Shown here piece by piece: positions 53,855-61,921 of a stretch of 64,000 bases of DNA; positions within the stretch are counted from its first letter, which is position 1, and each line of letters opens with the position of its first letter. The notes beneath the pieces were generated by a model. That model searched no databases, had not been told where the DNA came from, and saw only the letters and a program-made list of their open reading frames with translations. A program made the position numbers and the translations under genes. Source of the DNA: an uncultured Prevotella sp. (GTDB taxonomy: Bacteria; Bacteroidota; Bacteroidia; Bacteroidales; Bacteroidaceae); contig CAJJWN010000008.1 in assembly GCA_905196835.1 (NCBI GenBank), forward strand, positions 31,345 through 95,344. Direction: 5' to 3'.

Positions 53855-53980
53855 GGAGACACCCATCCAACCATCCTCAATGGAGGTAGCTTGATGTGCT
53901 TTTCAATGCTGCATGGATTGGGAAAAAAGACAACAACTAACCATACTCCCTCCCTCTGGAGGGCTGGGGTGGGGCTCGTA
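53855..53980. repeat. Degenerate inverted pair of CCTCCC repeats
   Basis: ACCCATCCAACCATCCTC near 53862 and GGAGGGCTGGGGTGGGGCTC near 53956 are relatives of the CCTCCC intergenic repeat in opposite orientation. Pairing is weak on the left side. Confidence 0.5.
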
Positions 53981-53998
53981 TTTAGTTTTAATTAGATT

Positions 53999-54619
53999 AT
54001 GACCGACATCGAAATAAGCAAATATCCGTTGGGAAAAGTCTACGCTTTCGACTTTGACGGCACGCTAACGCGCCGCGACACGCTCATCGAGTTTATCCGT
54101 TTCGCCAAGGGAGACAAGGCCTTCCTGCTCTGTTTCCTGCGCTATTCGCCGCTCCTCGTGCTGATGAAGCTCGGGCTGTATCCCAACTGGAAGGCCAAGC
54201 AACGCGTCTTTTCGCACTGCTTCAGAGGCATGGCCGTTGACACGTTCAACTCTCTTTGCTCACGCTTCGCCCGTGACAAGGCGCGCCTGATGCGCCCCAA
54301 GGGCATGAAGAAGCTCCGCGAGGTGTTGGCCGAAGGCGGCAAGGTGGTCGTCGTAAGTGCGAGCGTCAACAACTGGGTGGAGCCGTTTTTCGCCGGCATA
54401 GGCGGCGTTTACGTCGTCGGAACGATGGTTGAAGAGCGCGAAGGCGTGCTCACCGGGCGTTTCCTTACCAAGAACTGCTACGGCGAGGAGAAGGTTACGC
54501 GTCTGCTGCAGCTTTTCCCCGAGCGCACGCAATACTGGCTTACGGCCTATGGCGACAGCCGGGGCGACTTCGAGTTGCTGGACTTCGCCAACGAGAGTTA
54601 TTACCGGCCGTTCAAGTAA
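53999..54619 (+). CDS. HAD-IB family phosphatase
   Basis: This 206-residue soluble protein has motif I AFDFDGTLTRRDT (Asp18 nucleophile, Asp20), motif II VVVSASVNNW, and motif IV YGDSRGDFELL. It belongs to the HAD-IB group (phosphoserine-phosphatase-like). Position after the phosphoribosyltransferase suggests that it dephosphorylates polyprenyl-phosphoryl-5-phosphoribose, giving a lipid-linked ribose donor; this is inference from gene order. Start at 53999 gives MTDIEISKYPLGKVYAFDFD, with motif I at the expected distance. Confidence 0.87.
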   Translation: MTDIEISKYPLGKVYAFDFDGTLTRRDTLIEFIRFAKGDKAFLLCFLRYSPLLVLMKLGLYPNWKAKQRVFSHCFRGMAVDTFNSLCSRFARDKARLMRPKGMKKLREVLAEGGKVVVVSASVNNWVEPFFAGIGGVYVVGTMVEEREGVLTGRFLTKNCYGEEKVTRLLQLFPERTQYWLTAYGDSRGDFELLDFANESYYRPFK

Positions 54620-54735
54620 TTCATAATGCACACTGCTTAATTCATAATGAATAGGCTGCCGCTTTGCAGTCTCCTGCATTCCCAGCCCTCCCATAACTCC
54701 CAGCTCTCCCACATCTCCCATAAAAAGAAAACCCT
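54620..54735. repeat. Degenerate CTCCCA word repeats
   Basis: TAATTCATAATG words (54618-54652) are followed by CCCTCCCATAACTCCCAGCT and CTCCCACATCTCCCA (54680-54720), a low-complexity spacer with its own word, as at other operon joints. Confidence 0.6.
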
Positions 54736-56172
54736 ATGAAAAAGCTTCTAAGACTGTTCAAAGTAAGCCGTGAAGAGTGGCTTGCGTCCGCCATTACGCT
54801 GCTGGTTACGGTGGCACTGCACGTTCTCGTAATAGCGCGTTACTTCGACCTGTTCACCCAGACGGGGCGGGGCCATTGGAATATCTTTATCAAGAACTTC
54901 ACCGTTTCAGGCTTCGACCCCATCACTTACTCCGTAGTGACGTATTGGGACGCCAACTACAACGTCTACCGCCACCCTCTGCTGGCGTTCATGGCGTGGC
55001 CGTTTTCAATGCTGAACAAGCTGCTCATGGAGCTGACCGGCGTCAACCTGGTGCAGTTCATAGTGGCTGTGCCGCTGCTGCTGTGCGCCTTTTACACGTT
55101 CGTCTTCATGTACCGCACGTTCAGGGACATCATCCGCCTGCGCAAGTTCGACTCCGCCGTGCTCTCAACGATGCTCTTCTCGTTCGCATACGTCATGGTT
55201 TCGGCCGTGGTGCCCGACCATTTCTGCGTCTCGATGTTCCTGCTTGTCTTTACGGTCTACGTCTCCGGCCGGAAGATGCAGGACGGGTCGCAGTTCAAGA
55301 TATGGCAGACGGTGGTGCTGTTCTTCGCCACTGCCGGCGTGACGCTTAGTAACGGAATAAAGATTTACATATATTCGCTCTTTACGAACGGGCGCAAGTT
55401 TTTCAGACTTAAATATTTCCTGTTCGCCGTCCTGCTGCCTGCGGCGCTCATATGGGGCTTCGCCCGTTGGGAATACCGCACTTACGTGTTGCCCAAGGAG
55501 AAGGCGCGCCACGAGGCAAGGGCGAAGAAGAATGCCGAGTTGAGGCAGCGCATGTTCAAGGCTTTCCGCGATACGACGCAGCTGAAGGACAGCGTTGAGA
55601 TAAAGACGGCCTTCGAGCAGGAGGTGCGCCGGCGTGCATACGCCAAGTATGTGCGCGACCATAAGCAGCCGTGGAACCGCAACAAGGGCAAGCCTATGGC
55701 CGAAGGCGAGTTCATGCAGTGGACCGATGCCACTACCTCGCGTGCCTCTACGGCCGTTGAAAACCTGTTCGGCGAATCCATACAGCTGCACAAAGACCAC
55801 CTGCTTGGCGACACATTGCGCGGCCGTCCGGTGATAGTGCGTTACCGTTGGGTTGTAAATTACGTTGTCGAAGGCCTTGTCGTGCTGCTCTTTGCGGCCG
55901 GAGTGTGGTGCGGTCGGCGGTCGCGCTTCATGTGGATGGTGCTCTGCGGCGCGGCCTTCGACATGGCCTTGCACATGGGCTTGGGCTTCGGCATCAACGA
56001 GGTGTACATCATGTCCGCCCACTGGCTGTTCGCATTGCCCATCGCCATGGGCTTCCTCGTCAAGGCCATGGAGGGCCGCAAGCGCGAGGAATGGCTGCGC
56101 AAGCTGCTCGTTGGGCTTACGGTGTGGCTCATGGTGTACAACTTTGTGCTGTTCGCCAAGTATCTGGCATAG
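54736..56172 (+). CDS. Polytopic membrane protein, GT-C-like or DUF6080-like
   Basis: This 478-residue protein has about ten membrane helices and a charged cytosolic or periplasmic segment (residues 255-365, rich in K, R and E). The first loop FTVSGFDPITYSVVTYWDAN followed by YRHPLLAFMAWPF resembles the long acidic loop after helix one in GT-C glycosyltransferases. I recall DUF6080 for such Bacteroidetes proteins but am unsure. Its place after the phosphoribosyltransferase and phosphatase makes it a candidate to use the lipid-linked sugar. Function unproved. Confidence 0.7.
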   Translation: MKKLLRLFKVSREEWLASAITLLVTVALHVLVIARYFDLFTQTGRGHWNIFIKNFTVSGFDPITYSVVTYWDANYNVYRHPLLAFMAWPFSMLNKLLMELTGVNLVQFIVAVPLLLCAFYTFVFMYRTFRDIIRLRKFDSAVLSTMLFSFAYVMVSAVVPDHFCVSMFLLVFTVYVSGRKMQDGSQFKIWQTVVLFFATAGVTLSNGIKIYIYSLFTNGRKFFRLKYFLFAVLLPAALIWGFARWEYRTYVLPKEKARHEARAKKNAELRQRMFKAFRDTTQLKDSVEIKTAFEQEVRRRAYAKYVRDHKQPWNRNKGKPMAEGEFMQWTDATTSRASTAVENLFGESIQLHKDHLLGDTLRGRPVIVRYRWVVNYVVEGLVVLLFAAGVWCGRRSRFMWMVLCGAAFDMALHMGLGFGINEVYIMSAHWLFALPIAMGFLVKAMEGRKREEWLRKLLVGLTVWLMVYNFVLFAKYLA

Positions 56173-56279
56173 GCCGGAAAGTGTCGTGTGGGCCGCAAAT
56201 GGCTTGCCCGTGGCCGCGGCTTATACCGCCTATTGGGCTAATCGGGCTAATTATTCCTATTCAAACAAGGTGCTTGCCT

Positions 56280-57239
56280 ATGAAAATATCGGTGCTTGTT
56301 CCCGTTTACGGGGTGGAGAAATACATCGCACGGTGCGCCGAGTCGCTGTTCGGCCAGACGTATCAGGACTTGGAGTTCGTCTTTGTCGATGACTGCACGC
56401 CCGACCGTTCCATAGCCATACTGCAAGAAGTGATGGCGCGTTGGCCGCAGCGCGCGGAGCAGGTGCGCATCCTGCGCAACGACCGCAACCGCGGCATAGG
56501 CTATGTGCGCCAGCGTCTCATCGACGAGTGTACGGGCGAAGGCATTACGTTTGTTGACAGTGACGACTATCTGCCGTCGCGGGCCATAGGTCTGCTGGCG
56601 GCAGAGATGGAGCGCAGCGGTGCCGACATGGTGGACGGGGCGTGGCAGAGCGTAACGCCGCAGGGTGTCTCCGCCGTGCGCAGGCCTTACAAAACGCCTG
56701 ACGGCGGGCGGTATCTCGCGCTGTTGCTGTGCCAGAATGTTGTGTCAAACCGCATGTGGGGACGGCTCTATCGGCGGTCTCTGTTTACGGAGAACGGCAT
56801 CCGCCTCGTGCCGGGCATCGACTTCTCCGAGGACTACTCCGTAATGGCGCGCCTGCTGTTTTATGCCCGTCGTGCGGCCATTGATGCCCCGGTGTACTTC
56901 TACAGCGAGGAAAACGCGTCGTCATACACCCATACTGCGTCGCCGCGCCACGCCCGCTCTTACCTCATGGCCTGCCGCGTGGTGCTCGACTTCTTCAGCC
57001 GTAACGACACCGCAGGCCGCTACCTCGCGCCCTTGCAGTTTGGAATGGCCAACGCGTTGCGCAACATACGCCGCGCAGGTTTCAGCCTCTCGCTGGCCGA
57101 CCAGTTGCTCGGTTACCGTCCGCAGGGCGCGTTTTTCCGTCTGTTGGCCGCCATGCTGCGAGGCAAGTGTCCGCTTGCCGTGGCCGATTTCACATACCTC
57201 TTGGCAAGGAAAATATACATTTCTTTGCTCAATCGCTAA
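56280..57239 (+). CDS. Family 2 glycosyltransferase
   Basis: This 319-residue GT-A enzyme opens MKISVLVPVYGVEKYIARC and has VFVDDCTPDRS and GITFVDSDDYL, where the DSD motif binds the metal-nucleotide. SRNMWGRLYRRSLF-type text (VSNRMWGRLYRRSLF) near 170 and DFSEDYSVMARLL with the base candidate Asp-Tyr are typical of GT2 enzymes making surface polysaccharide or lipooligosaccharide. Donor and acceptor unknown. An in-frame open stretch upstream back to 55848 overlaps the previous gene and is rejected. It follows that gene by 107 bases containing GGGCTAAT words. Confidence 0.93.
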   Translation: MKISVLVPVYGVEKYIARCAESLFGQTYQDLEFVFVDDCTPDRSIAILQEVMARWPQRAEQVRILRNDRNRGIGYVRQRLIDECTGEGITFVDSDDYLPSRAIGLLAAEMERSGADMVDGAWQSVTPQGVSAVRRPYKTPDGGRYLALLLCQNVVSNRMWGRLYRRSLFTENGIRLVPGIDFSEDYSVMARLLFYARRAAIDAPVYFYSEENASSYTHTASPRHARSYLMACRVVLDFFSRNDTAGRYLAPLQFGMANALRNIRRAGFSLSLADQLLGYRPQGAFFRLLAAMLRGKCPLAVADFTYLLARKIYISLLNR

Positions 57240-57274
57240 CTTCTTGATTTACAATATGTTACCAACCGCCTCGC

Positions 57275-57318
57275 AAAAGACGGTCTTTTACAACGCCAAA
57301 GACCGTCTTTTGTAATGC
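57275..57318. repeat. 22-base palindromic array, locus 9 (2 units)
   Basis: Two units at 57275 and 57297 in opposite orientations (AAAAGACGGTCTTTTAC and CAAAGACCGTCTTTTGT). The central GAC-GGTC makes the first unit nearly a full palindrome. This is the shortest copy in the window. Confidence 0.8.
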
Positions 57319-57412
57319 CGCCGGATGCAAGGCGGCAGGCAGGCGTTTGCCTTGCGGTGGATTAAATGCCATTTAAAAGCGTTTGACACACCGTAGTTTG
57401 CGCATTTATTGC

Positions 57413-57420
57413 TAACTTTG
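57413..57420 (+). promoter_or_regulatory. Candidate -7 box for the GT4 gene
   Basis: TAACTTTG lies 14 bases before ATG 57434, with TTTG boxes at 57382 and 57397 but at 27 and 12 bases, not the usual 19-21. Confidence 0.5.
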
Positions 57421-57433
57421 CATCACGAAGGAG

Positions 57434-58522
57434 ATGAAAAAAGTATTCCACATAGTATCGCATTTCGATGTCGGCGGAGCCGAGCGCGTGGCGGTAAACA
57501 TAGCCAAGTCGCGCACGGAAGGCTACGAATACCATGTAGTCGAGCTGCTGCGTGCCCATTCGCAGTTTACGAAAGTGTTTACAAAAGAGCTTGACGAGGC
57601 CGGCATACGCTATCATCGTGCCTGCGTGCCCGACGTGCATTTCCATTACGTTTTCGAGCGACTGGCCGCCTTGGTGTTCCCTTTGTGGTTTCTGCCGCTG
57701 CTGCTCAAGCACCGCCCGGCGGCCATACATACCCACACGGAGATGCCCGACTTGGCCGTATGGTGGCTGTTCACGCTCTTTCCGCGCCTCTTGCGTGGTT
57801 GCAAGGTGGTGCGCACAATCCACAACACAGTGCTGTGGACGGGCATGAAGCGCACCGGCCGCCGCGTCGAGAGGTTTTTCATGCGCCACGGTTGCAACGT
57901 GGCTATATCCGTGTCGGTGCGCGACAATTATGCCAAGGAGTACGGACAGACGCCTCCGATAATATACAACGGTGTGGCGGAAACGCCGCAACGAAGTTGC
58001 GAAGATATGCGAAAAGATAAAATTAATATATTATTCGCAGGACGCTTCGAGCCGCAAAAGGGTATAAGCACCCTCATTGAGGTGGTTAAACGGCTGAAAG
58101 ACGACCTCCGGCTGCACTTCTACATCGTTGGCGACGGCAGTCTCCGGGCGGACATCGAGCGTGAAATAGGAAGTCAGGAAAATGTCACTTTGAAAGCTCC
58201 CGTGTACGGTTTGGCTGCCTATCTGTCATCATTCGACTATATGTTCATGCCTTCCGAGTTTGAAGGACTTAGCATAATGTCAATCGAGGCGAGCCTTGCC
58301 GGACTGCCGGTAATAGCCAACAGCTCCCCCGGTCTGCGCGACACACTGCCCCCTGACTGGCCTTTGGCCGTAACGGGGAACAGTATCGACAGCTACATGA
58401 GTATCTTCCGAGATCTTGAAAAACGTGCGAATAGCAGTGAATTAAGTGAAAAAGCAATGCTGTTCGCAAAAGAACGGTTTGGCATCAGGCGTATGCAGGA
58501 GGAGTATGAAAGGTTATATTGA
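57434..58522 (+). CDS. Family 4 glycosyltransferase
   Basis: This 362-residue GT-B enzyme opens FHIVSHFDVGGAERVAVNIA, the GT4 acceptor-domain signature, and has INILFAGRFEPQKGISTLIE and MPSEFEGLSIMSIEASLAGLP in the donor domain, with the E-x7-E pair that binds the nucleotide sugar. It probably adds a sugar to a surface glycan at the inner face of the inner membrane. A candidate -7 box lies 14 bases upstream. It ends 11 bases before the next gene. Confidence 0.94.
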   Translation: MKKVFHIVSHFDVGGAERVAVNIAKSRTEGYEYHVVELLRAHSQFTKVFTKELDEAGIRYHRACVPDVHFHYVFERLAALVFPLWFLPLLLKHRPAAIHTHTEMPDLAVWWLFTLFPRLLRGCKVVRTIHNTVLWTGMKRTGRRVERFFMRHGCNVAISVSVRDNYAKEYGQTPPIIYNGVAETPQRSCEDMRKDKINILFAGRFEPQKGISTLIEVVKRLKDDLRLHFYIVGDGSLRADIEREIGSQENVTLKAPVYGLAAYLSSFDYMFMPSEFEGLSIMSIEASLAGLPVIANSSPGLRDTLPPDWPLAVTGNSIDSYMSIFRDLEKRANSSELSEKAMLFAKERFGIRRMQEEYERLY

Positions 58523-58533
58523 AAACAAGGAAA

Positions 58534-59448
58534 ATGTCAAATATCATATCAAAGGCAGCCAAGACAGCCTACAACACGGTGTTCCGCGCCGTCCAAAGGC
58601 GTGACCTTACGCCATGGGAGCACGAGCCCGGCATGGCGATGCCCGTCTACGGGGTGTACCATGTGTTCTGCGACAAGGGCTGGCGCGAGCTTGTCGCCGA
58701 CCAGATTGGCCGTCTGAAAGCGAGCGGCCTGTGGGAGCAGACGGCGCGGTTTTACGTCAGCTGCATAGTGAAAGACCGCCGCGAGGCCGACGAGCTGCGC
58801 CGCATGATTGGCGAAGACAAGGCCGAACTGGTATCTGTCGAGACCGACCCGATGAAGTTTGAGTACCCCGCGCTCGAGTTCATGCACGCCAAGAGCCGCG
58901 ACGAAGAGTGTCTTTTCTATTATTTCCACACCAAAGGCGTGTCTTATTATGGCGGCGACCGCATTGACAGTAACTTCCGCCGCCTGCGCCGCAACATAGA
59001 TGCGTGGCGGCACATGATGGAGTATTTTCTCTTCGCCAAGTGGCGCGTGGCAGTCAATGTGCTGCAAGGCGGCTACGATACTTACGGCTGTTACCGCCTG
59101 CCTCCTTATCCCAAGCCGTATTATCTGTATGCAGGAAACTTCTGGTGGGTGCGCTCCGACTATGTGCGCCGCCTGCCCCCGTTCCCCGAAGAGCGCATCG
59201 CCACCGACCGCTTCATTGCCGAGGAGTGGCTCTACAAGGCCGGGCCGAAGGATTTTTCGGCGTTCGACACGCTGGCAGACCTTTATTATGTATATATTGA
59301 CGAGGCTCTTTACGCCTCGCCGAAGCTGCCCTTGCTGAAATGGATTAGGTATGTGTGGAATTTCAATTGGGTGAAACTGTGCAAGCATCTGTTCAAGTAC
59401 GACTATAAGACAAAGCGCCAGAAACGCTACCAAGTGCTAAAAAAATAA
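58534..59448 (+). CDS. Putative glycosyltransferase (FHTKG family)
   Basis: This 304-residue protein has YYFHTKGVSYYGGDRID and YAGNFWWVRSDYVRRLP, text seen in many polysaccharide-locus proteins that resemble glycosyltransferases, with EEWL as a possible catalytic acidic site. No membrane segment is evident. ATG 58534 has AAGGAAA just upstream and is preferred over a TTG at 58519. It lies directly after the GT4 gene and is probably co-translated. The family has no settled reaction that I can name. Confidence 0.78.
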   Translation: MSNIISKAAKTAYNTVFRAVQRRDLTPWEHEPGMAMPVYGVYHVFCDKGWRELVADQIGRLKASGLWEQTARFYVSCIVKDRREADELRRMIGEDKAELVSVETDPMKFEYPALEFMHAKSRDEECLFYYFHTKGVSYYGGDRIDSNFRRLRRNIDAWRHMMEYFLFAKWRVAVNVLQGGYDTYGCYRLPPYPKPYYLYAGNFWWVRSDYVRRLPPFPEERIATDRFIAEEWLYKAGPKDFSAFDTLADLYYVYIDEALYASPKLPLLKWIRYVWNFNWVKLCKHLFKYDYKTKRQKRYQVLKK

Positions 59449-59453
59449 ATTTT

Positions 59454-59486
59454 ATTGCTTTGAAATCAAAAAAAGTGTTACCTTTG
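59454..59486 (+). promoter_or_regulatory. Promoter of the riboswitch-carboxylase operon
   Basis: TACCTTTG (59479-59486) matches the -7 box. ATTG at 59454-59457 is 21 bases upstream, an acceptable -33 box. The riboswitch begins a few bases downstream. Confidence 0.6.
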
Positions 59487-59493
59487 CACCGAA

Positions 59494-59670
59494 TTGGTTT
59501 CAGTGGCGTGTGTTGCGCCCTGGATTAAAAGGGAATCGGGTGAGAATCCCGGACAGTCCCGCTGCTGTGATGCTCGGTATGCTTCCTGAAGGGTTAAACC
59601 ACTGGCGGTTTGTTGTTTTCGGCCGGGAAGGTGTCAGGAAGAGGGCGAGTCAGAAGACCTGCCGTTCAGC
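59494..59670 (+). promoter_or_regulatory. Cobalamin (B12) riboswitch
   Basis: The leader has the conserved cobalamin aptamer parts in order: GGGAATCGGGTGAGAATCCC, then GACAGTCCCGCTGCTGTGA, then AACCACTGGCGG, then GGGAAGG and the B12-box-like end GAGTCAGAAGACCTGCC. It binds adenosylcobalamin or a relative and usually lowers expression. Downstream, TTCGTTCC (59675-59682) can pair with GGAACG (59698-59703) near the ATG, and no U-run terminator is visible, so control of translation start is more likely than termination. It precedes an acyl-CoA carboxylase, which is unusual. Confidence 0.93.
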
Positions 59671-59722
59671 CAAGTTCGTTCCTGCTCGTGGGATAGGGGA
59701 ACGCAGACGAAAAAGAAAGAGA

Positions 59723-61234
59723 ATGATAAAAAAGGTATTAATCGCCAATCGTGGCGAAATCGCGGTGCGCGTGATGCGTTCTTGCCGCGAAATGGGATTG
59801 CGTACAGTGGCTGTCTTTTCAGAGGCCGACCGTGCCTCAAAGCATGTGATGTACGCCGACGAGGCTTATTGCATAGGCCCTGCCGAGTCCCGTGAGAGTT
59901 ATCTTAACATCGACAAAATCATCAATGTGGCGTTGCAGTGCAAGGCCGACGCCGTGCATCCGGGTTATGGTTTCCTGTCGGAAAATGCGGAGTTCGTACG
60001 CCGTTGCGAGGCCGCCGGACTGGTGTTCATCGGTCCGAGAGCCGAGACAATGGAGGCTATGGGCGACAAGATTTCGGCACGCAAGCGCATGATAGACGCC
60101 GGAGTGCCCGTCGTTCCCGGTACTACGGAGCCGCTGAAGGATGCCGACGAGGCTCTCAGGATATGTAATGAGATAGGTTATCCGGTAATGCTGAAGGCCT
60201 CGATGGGCGGCGGTGGCAAGGGTATGCGCCTTATCCACAGCGCCGAAGAGGTGAAGGAGGCGTATGACTCGGCACGTTCTGAGTCGATGTCGTCGTTCGG
60301 CGACGATACCGTTTACCTTGAGAAGTTTGTTGAAGAGCCGCATCACATCGAGTTCCAGATACTCGGTGACGCTTACGGTAACGTCGTTCACTTGTTCGAC
60401 AGGGAATGTTCCGTACAGCGCAGAAACCAGAAAATAGTGGAAGAAAGTCCGTCGCCGTTCCTGACGCCGGAGCTTCGCCGCGAGATGGGCGAGAAGGCCG
60501 TGGCCGCCGCCAAAGCCGTGAATTACCGCGGAACGGGCACCATAGAGTTTCTTGTTGACAAATACCGCCACTTTTATTTCCTTGAAATGAACACCCGTTT
60601 GCAGGTGGAGCATCCCATTACAGAAGAGGTTATGGGCGTTGACTTGGTGAAGGAACAGCTGCGTGTGGCCGCCGGCGAGCAGCTGCGCTTCCGCCAGGAA
60701 GACCTCTTCCAGCGCGGACACGCCATAGAGTGCCGCATCTGTGCCGAGGACACCGAGAACGGCTTTATACCCTGTCCGGGCATAATCAAGCAGTTGACCG
60801 AGCCTAACGGCATCGGCGTGCGCATCGACAGCTACGTGTATGAAGGCTACGAGATACCTCTTTATTATGACCCTATGATAGGAAAGCTCATCGTATGGGC
60901 CACAACCCGCCAGTTTGCAATCGAGCGTATGCGCCGAGTGCTCTACGAGTTCAAGATTACCGGCTTGAAGACAAACCTGAGTTACCTGCGCCGGATAATG
61001 TATGCGCCGGCCTTTGTGAAGGGCGAATACGACACGTCTTTCCTTGAAAAATACTCACGTTCGCTGCAACGTACCAACGGAGACAACGAGGAAATAGAGA
61101 ACATGGCGCTCATCGCGGCCTACGTAGACTACCTGTTCAACCTCGAAGAGAACTCTCCCGTGCGTGTGGCTGACGCCCGTCCGATAAGCCGCTGGCGTGA
61201 GTTCGGACTGCAAAAGGGTGTGTTGAGGATTTGA
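59723..61234 (+). CDS. accC: Biotin carboxylase subunit of an acyl-CoA carboxylase
   Basis: It carboxylates the biotin of a carrier protein with ATP and bicarbonate. The 503 residues open MIKKVLIANRGEIAVRVMRS and have KASMGGGGKGMRLI (ATP-grasp glycine loop) and EMNTRLQVEHPITEEV (metal and catalytic Arg), all canonical. The extra 50 C-terminal residues beyond E. coli AccC are typical of propionyl-CoA/methylmalonyl-CoA carboxylase sets. With the carrier and carboxyltransferase downstream it forms a complete enzyme. ATG 59723 lies 53 bases after the riboswitch B12-box. Confidence 0.95.
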   Translation: MIKKVLIANRGEIAVRVMRSCREMGLRTVAVFSEADRASKHVMYADEAYCIGPAESRESYLNIDKIINVALQCKADAVHPGYGFLSENAEFVRRCEAAGLVFIGPRAETMEAMGDKISARKRMIDAGVPVVPGTTEPLKDADEALRICNEIGYPVMLKASMGGGGKGMRLIHSAEEVKEAYDSARSESMSSFGDDTVYLEKFVEEPHHIEFQILGDAYGNVVHLFDRECSVQRRNQKIVEESPSPFLTPELRREMGEKAVAAAKAVNYRGTGTIEFLVDKYRHFYFLEMNTRLQVEHPITEEVMGVDLVKEQLRVAAGEQLRFRQEDLFQRGHAIECRICAEDTENGFIPCPGIIKQLTEPNGIGVRIDSYVYEGYEIPLYYDPMIGKLIVWATTRQFAIERMRRVLYEFKITGLKTNLSYLRRIMYAPAFVKGEYDTSFLEKYSRSLQRTNGDNEEIENMALIAAYVDYLFNLEENSPVRVADARPISRWREFGLQKGVLRI

Positions 61235-61276
61235 TTTTAATTCATAATTCACGGTTCATAAACATAAATTGTAATT

Positions 61277-61789
61277 ATGGAGATGCACATAGGCGACCGC
61301 GTAGCCGACGTTACGCTGGTCAATAAAGAAGGAAACAAGGTGGAACTTACCATCGACGGCAAGCCAATTGAGGTTGACATAGTGATGGCGGAGAACGGAA
61401 GCTGCTCGATATTGCACAACGGCAACTCTTACAACGCCGAACTGATACGCGGCGAGGGAGGCAAAAGCTATGACGTGAACATGTTTTACCGTTCTTACCA
61501 CGTTGACGTAGTGGACACCCAAGCGAAGTATCTGCGTATGCGGAAGGGCGCGGACGAGCGTCAGTCTGACAAGATTGTGGCTCCCATGCCGGGCAAAGTC
61601 GTAAGCATACCGGTGAGCGTAGGCGACAGGCTTAACGCCGGTGACATCGCCATTGTGCTTGAGGCGATGAAGATGCAGAGCAACTACAAGGTGACGTCTG
61701 ACTGTACGGTGAAGAGCATTCTCGTGGCCGAAGGCGACGCTGTGCAGGACAACCAGACGCTGATTGAGCTTGAGTTAAGTAATGAATAG
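61277..61789 (+). CDS. Biotin carboxyl carrier protein
   Basis: This 170-residue protein carries biotin on Lys132 in EAMKMQSNYKV. The C-terminal biotinyl domain starts at about 98 (DKIVAPMPGKVVSIPVSVGD). The N-terminal 90 residues (VELTIDGKPIEVDIVMAENG and YHVDVVDTQAKYLRMRKG) form an extra beta domain like the BT region in propionyl-CoA carboxylase alpha chains, here as a separate gene. It follows the carboxylase gene by 42 bases and precedes the carboxyltransferase. Confidence 0.93.
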   Translation: MEMHIGDRVADVTLVNKEGNKVELTIDGKPIEVDIVMAENGSCSILHNGNSYNAELIRGEGGKSYDVNMFYRSYHVDVVDTQAKYLRMRKGADERQSDKIVAPMPGKVVSIPVSVGDRLNAGDIAIVLEAMKMQSNYKVTSDCTVKSILVAEGDAVQDNQTLIELELSNE

Positions 61790-61803
61790 ATATTATATGG
61801 TTT

Positions 61804-61887
61804 GAAGGAGTTGGGGAAGTTAAGGCCGTTATGCTTTTGTTGAGGAATGGAATGCAAGTATCAGGCTTTAATTTCCCTAACTCTTTT
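61804..61887 (+). terminator. Hairpin with wobble-only mismatches inside the carboxylase operon
   Basis: Arms 61804-61827 and 61864-61887 match at 19 of 24 positions, and all five differences become G-U pairs in the plus-strand RNA. A T-rich stretch follows (TAGTTTTTATAT), so it may act as an attenuator or an RNA-stabilising structure between the carrier and carboxyltransferase genes. Confidence 0.65.
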
Positions 61888-61921
61888 AGTTTTTATATCT
61901 TCCTAAAAACGTTAAAAAACA

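Larger units (their letters stand above)
57240..57433. other. Intergenic region between glycosyltransferases
   Basis: The 194 bases carry a two-unit array (57275-57318) and a -7 box (57413-57420), so the next two genes probably form their own transcript. Confidence 0.6.

Noticed and set aside
55848..56279. Upstream extension of the GT2 gene
   Set aside because: It overlaps the previous coding region in another frame; the GT2 signature begins at 56280.
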